Under the pieces are notes generated by a model. It made no database searches, was not told where the DNA came from, and saw only the letters and a program-made list of their open reading frames with translations. From CAZIDL01 sp964537825 (lineage in GTDB: Bacteria > Bacteroidota > Bacteroidia > Flavobacteriales_D > CAYVSK01): a stretch of 7,919 nt of DNA. The DNA lies in contig CAZIDL010000092.1 of the NCBI GenBank assembly GCA_964537825.1, positions 1 to 7,919 of the forward strand, written 5' to 3'. The translations under genes were made by a program, and so were the position numbers. Position 1 is the first letter of the stretch; the number at the start of each line of letters is the position of its first letter. Below, piece after piece: positions 5,863-7,919 of the stretch.

Positions 5863-7140
5863 ATGGGCTATTGGGAGAAGATAAAAGGCCGCTTTCAGGA
5901 GGATCCTTATAAGGAATTGCATCTCTTCGGGTTGGGCCTTTTCGCTTTTCTAATGCCGCTTTTGCAAAGTGCCCTTCCGATCCTTTCAGTGCTTTTGGGG
6001 GTCAATGCGCTTCTTTTTGCTTTTTGCTGTCCGGAACGATGTAGAAAGGCTTTTTCTGAAAAGAAGGGGCGTGGGCTTCCATTAATGCTCATCGCATTCT
6101 TTTCGATCTATCTTATCGGCACCCTCTATACCGATGACCTTTCCGCAGCTGCCTTTGACCTACAGAAGAAGGCAGGCTTCGTTTTCTTTCCATTACTGTT
6201 CTGGGCCATGCCACTTCCCTGTCAAAAGGAGCTTTCCCGTATCCTGAAGTTCTTCATCCTTGGGTGTGTGATCGCTTTCCTTATCGGTGGCGGCCATGCG
6301 GTCCATGTTTTTTTGACCGAAGGGGATGGTGAGAGCACTTATCTTCTGTATGGAGAGCATTTTGCTTTTCATATCCATAGAGGCTATTTGGCCATCTATT
6401 TTCTTTTTGGCATAATGATCCTATCGAATGGTGTTCCGGGTCTTTCTTCCTGGGGCTGGTCTTTAGGGGTCCTTCTTCTGATCGGGGTCTTCTTGACCGC
6501 CTCGCGTGCTGCTCTTTTGCTCTTTCCTTTCCTTTTGATCGTTTATGTGATAAGGGACCGAAGAACTTCCTTCTTAAAGCGCTCCTTCGTGGCTGCCTCC
6601 GTGATGCTTTTATTGGCAGGGGCATTTTTTCTTTTTCCCCGGAACCGAGGTCGCTTTCAGGAAATGTATCGATCGGTCACGGGTGGTTTTGAGCGGATCG
6701 ATCAGGAAGATCCAGGAGGGGCTGAGGCTCGTTTAATGATCTGGTCCGCTGGTTCGGAGCTTTTTATGGAGAATTGGGTGACCGGGGTCGGGACGGGTGA
6801 TGAAGATGTCAAGCTTCAGGAGGAATACGAGCGGAGGGGGTGGTCATTCCTCGAAAAAAAGGGGTTTAACGCGCATTGTCAGTTCCTTCAGACCGGGATC
6901 GCCGTAGGGGTCCTGGGTGTAATGCTTTTGCTGGGGGTCTTCATGACCGGGATGCGAAAAGGATGGGCCAGCTCCCCGTTGCTCCTGTACCTCTGTTCTA
7001 TCCTTCTGGTGAGCACCCTTTTCGAGTCGATCCTGGAACGACAGGCGGGCATCCTTTTCATGGCGTTCTTCCTCCCCCTTTTAGCCTTCTGCGCTGGAAA
7101 GGGAGAGCAGGAAGTGGTAAGCGGTCAGGGGCTAGGATGA
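5863..7140 (+). CDS. O-antigen ligase/polymerase family membrane protein (WaaL/Wzy-like)
   Basis: A 425-aa inner-membrane protein with about 12 hydrophobic segments, by eye near 20-56 (two), 72-90, 104-118, 128-150, 173-188, 198-230 (two), 240-258, 345-363, 370-386 and 393-412. A large loop at about 259-344 faces the periplasm in known relatives. Family marks are HRGYLAIYFLFG (172-183), LTASRAALL (211-219) with R215, AEARLMIW (287-294), ENWVTGVGTGD (303-313) and NAHCQFLQTGIAVGVLG (336-352) with H338. The arginine and histidine are the positions considered catalytic in WaaL. These enzymes move an undecaprenyl-linked glycan onto lipid A core, or polymerise repeat units (Wzy); sequence alone does not separate the two. 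ATG 5863 is followed at once by a short amphipathic N-terminus and the first membrane segment. It converges with the Nudix gene across 10 bp, with no obvious terminator hairpin. Confidence 0.87.
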   Translation: MGYWEKIKGRFQEDPYKELHLFGLGLFAFLMPLLQSALPILSVLLGVNALLFAFCCPERCRKAFSEKKGRGLPLMLIAFFSIYLIGTLYTDDLSAAAFDLQKKAGFVFFPLLFWAMPLPCQKELSRILKFFILGCVIAFLIGGGHAVHVFLTEGDGESTYLLYGEHFAFHIHRGYLAIYFLFGIMILSNGVPGLSSWGWSLGVLLLIGVFLTASRAALLLFPFLLIVYVIRDRRTSFLKRSFVAASVMLLLAGAFFLFPRNRGRFQEMYRSVTGGFERIDQEDPGGAEARLMIWSAGSELFMENWVTGVGTGDEDVKLQEEYERRGWSFLEKKGFNAHCQFLQTGIAVGVLGVMLLLGVFMTGMRKGWASSPLLLYLCSILLVSTLFESILERQAGILFMAFFLPLLAFCAGKGEQEVVSGQGLG

Positions 7141-7150
7141 GGGTACTTGC

Positions 7151-7639
7151 TCATCTTTTGCTCGTACGCTCCTGCTCTTTGATCAGCAGGTCGAGTTCTT
7201 CCATTCCCCGCTTCAGGATCTCTCCGTGATCGAAAGCGAGCTCTTCTTCCAACCCTTCGGGAAGGATCCATTCAGCATCAGCAGCATCATCACCTCCCCG
7301 AGGTTCTTGCTCACCTTTTTCGACCAAACCGAAGAAAGGTATCGAAACGATCCTTCCTCTCGGATCTCTTTGCGGATCCGAAAAGACCCCTATTTCTTTT
7401 AAACGGTCGACTTCAACACCGGTCTCTTCTTTTAGTTCGCGGTGGCAGGCTTCTTCGACCGTTTCTTCCTCCCCGACGAAACCACCGGGAAATGCATATT
7501 GGCCTTCGTGGGGTGGGACTCCTCTTCGGACCATGAGGACGTAGAGGCGTTCTTCTTCCCGGTCGAACCCGAAGATCACAGCATCTGCTGTAAGAGCTGG
7601 TCGGGGGTGATCGTAGCAATATGGTCTTTCCTCTGCCAT
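7151..7639 (-). CDS. Nudix hydrolase (COG1051-like, ADP-ribose pyrophosphatase-type)
   Basis: A 162-aa cytoplasmic hydrolase of nucleoside diphosphate-linked substrates. The Nudix box is complete: G53, E59, R67-E68 and E71-E72 followed by T-G-V at 73-75, in GFVGEEETVEEACHRELKEE. The strand before it reads RPALTADAVIFGFD (13-26) and MVRRGVPPHEGQYAFPGG (36-53). This is the pattern of COG1051 proteins, which include ADP-ribose pyrophosphatases and the sensor half of NrtR regulators. The winged-helix DNA-binding half of NrtR is absent, so an enzyme role is more likely; the substrate is not certain. I set the start at ATG 7639. The frame continues to a TTG at 7726, but those 29 residues (rich in Pro, Ser and Gly) look like untranslated leader. 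There is no functional link to the convergent ligase gene. Confidence 0.9.
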   Translation of the reverse strand: MAEERPYCYDHPRPALTADAVIFGFDREEERLYVLMVRRGVPPHEGQYAFPGGFVGEEETVEEACHRELKEETGVEVDRLKEIGVFSDPQRDPRGRIVSIPFFGLVEKGEQEPRGGDDAADAEWILPEGLEEELAFDHGEILKRGMEELDLLIKEQERTSKR

Positions 7640-7653
7640 TCGAATATAAAAGG

Positions 7654-7677
7654 AGGGCCCTGTAGAAGAAGGACCCT
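7654..7677 (-). promoter_or_regulatory. Predicted 8-bp hairpin in the leader of the Nudix mRNA
   Basis: Arms 7654-7661 and 7670-7677 enclose an 8-nt loop. In the minus-strand RNA the arms AGGGUCCU and AGGGCCCU pair fully, with one U-G wobble. On the plus strand the same position is a C-A mismatch, so the structure favours the Nudix transcript. It ends 14 nt before the start codon and could affect ribosome access. There is no U-tract typical of a terminator. Confidence 0.35.
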
Positions 7678-7775
7678 TGGCGGTCGGGATGGCTGGACTC
7701 TCACCCTGCCATACCCGGTTTAACAATTTAATGTAAAAAAGTTCTCTTTTTCAGTGATTTATCCGAAAAAAGCTG

Positions 7776-7806
7776 CTGAAAAATTTTACACTTTTTACTA
7801 GATTTG
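7776..7806 (+). promoter_or_regulatory. Bacteroidota-type promoter for the 3'-terminal gene
   Basis: TAGATTTG at 7799-7806 is an exact match to the -7 consensus TAnnTTTG. A CTG at 7776-7778, one base from the TTG core of the -33 element, lies 20 bp upstream, which is the normal spacing. It sits in a markedly AT-rich stretch (about 7720-7830). The predicted transcript would start near 7813 and leave a leader of about 55 nt before ATG 7868. Confidence 0.5.
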
Positions 7807-7825
7807 CATCTCCTTTGACGGAAAT

Positions 7826-7844
7826 TTTTGTCCAGATTTTGTCC
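7826..7844 (+). repeat. Direct repeat TTTTGTCC x2, 11-bp period
   Basis: TTTTGTCC occurs at 7826-7833 and again at 7837-7844, with start points 11 bp apart, about one helical turn. It lies just downstream of the predicted transcription start and before ATG 7868. It could be a protein binding site or a leader element, or chance in AT-rich DNA. Confidence 0.35.
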
Positions 7845-7867
7845 GGAGAACGAAAAGCTCCTTGCCC

Positions 7868-7919
7868 ATGTTCAGCAAAGCCACTCTGAAGGAGAATTCC
7901 ATTGTGATCTACTACTCCG
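7868..7919 (+). CDS. Start of an unidentified gene, cut by the window end
   Basis: ATG 7868 opens a frame encoding MFSKATLKENSIVIYYS and continues past the end of the window. Only 17 residues are visible and I do not recognise the protein. The frame is open upstream to 7802, but the ATG is the natural start and lies about 60 bp after a good Bacteroidota promoter. The upstream spacer is shared with the divergent Nudix gene. The call rests on the promoter, the open frame and the ATG only. Confidence 0.5.
   Translation, partial: MFSKATLKENSIVIYYS

Noticed and set aside
7151..7639. NrtR-type Nudix transcription regulator
   Set aside because: The Nudix half fits, but the protein ends without the winged-helix DNA-binding domain that defines NrtR.

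Overview
The window looks like the chromosome of a member of the Bacteroidota, probably a Flavobacteriales-type marine or environmental bacterium with roughly balanced GC. Three things point there. The first gene ends in a type IX secretion sorting domain, which is confined to this phylum and its relatives. The order M23 endopeptidase, short coiled-coil protein, zapA is familiar from Bacteroidota genomes. The best intergenic promoter candidate has the Bacteroidota -7 form TAnnTTTG instead of a sigma70 -10 box. Starts lack clear Shine-Dalgarno sequences, also typical of the phylum. No mobile element, CRISPR array, tRNA or rRNA is visible.

Layout. Bases 1-638 hold the 3' end of a secreted T9SS cargo protein, convergent with a secreted M23 peptidase (671-2404, minus). 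A 91-bp divergent spacer with a 16-bp near-perfect palindrome separates the peptidase from a plus-strand pair: a 95-aa coiled-coil protein (2496-2783) and ZapA (2788-3102). A UDP-sugar C4-epimerase of the WbpP/TviC type follows after 50 bp (GTG start at 3153). It converges on a minus-strand FemAB/GNAT-like acyltransferase (4154-5122). A divergent spacer then leads to a KdsC-type HAD phosphatase (TTG start, probably 5290) and an O-antigen ligase/polymerase family membrane protein (5863-7140). The ligase converges on a minus-strand Nudix hydrolase (7151-7639). An AT-rich spacer with a good promoter candidate precedes a plus-strand gene cut off by the window end (7868 onward).

Functionally the window joins two themes. 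One is cell wall and division: M23 peptidase, coiled-coil protein, ZapA. The other is surface glycan synthesis: epimerase, acyltransferase-like protein, KdsC-type phosphatase and O-antigen ligase, which could supply, trim, modify and polymerise or attach sugars of an LPS or capsule. The glycan genes lie on both strands and so are not one operon. Nothing here forces the conclusion of a new system. The points most worth checking are the two non-ATG starts in the glycan genes, the palindrome, a leader hairpin in front of the Nudix gene, and a roughly threefold excess of the tetranucleotide GATC across the coding DNA.
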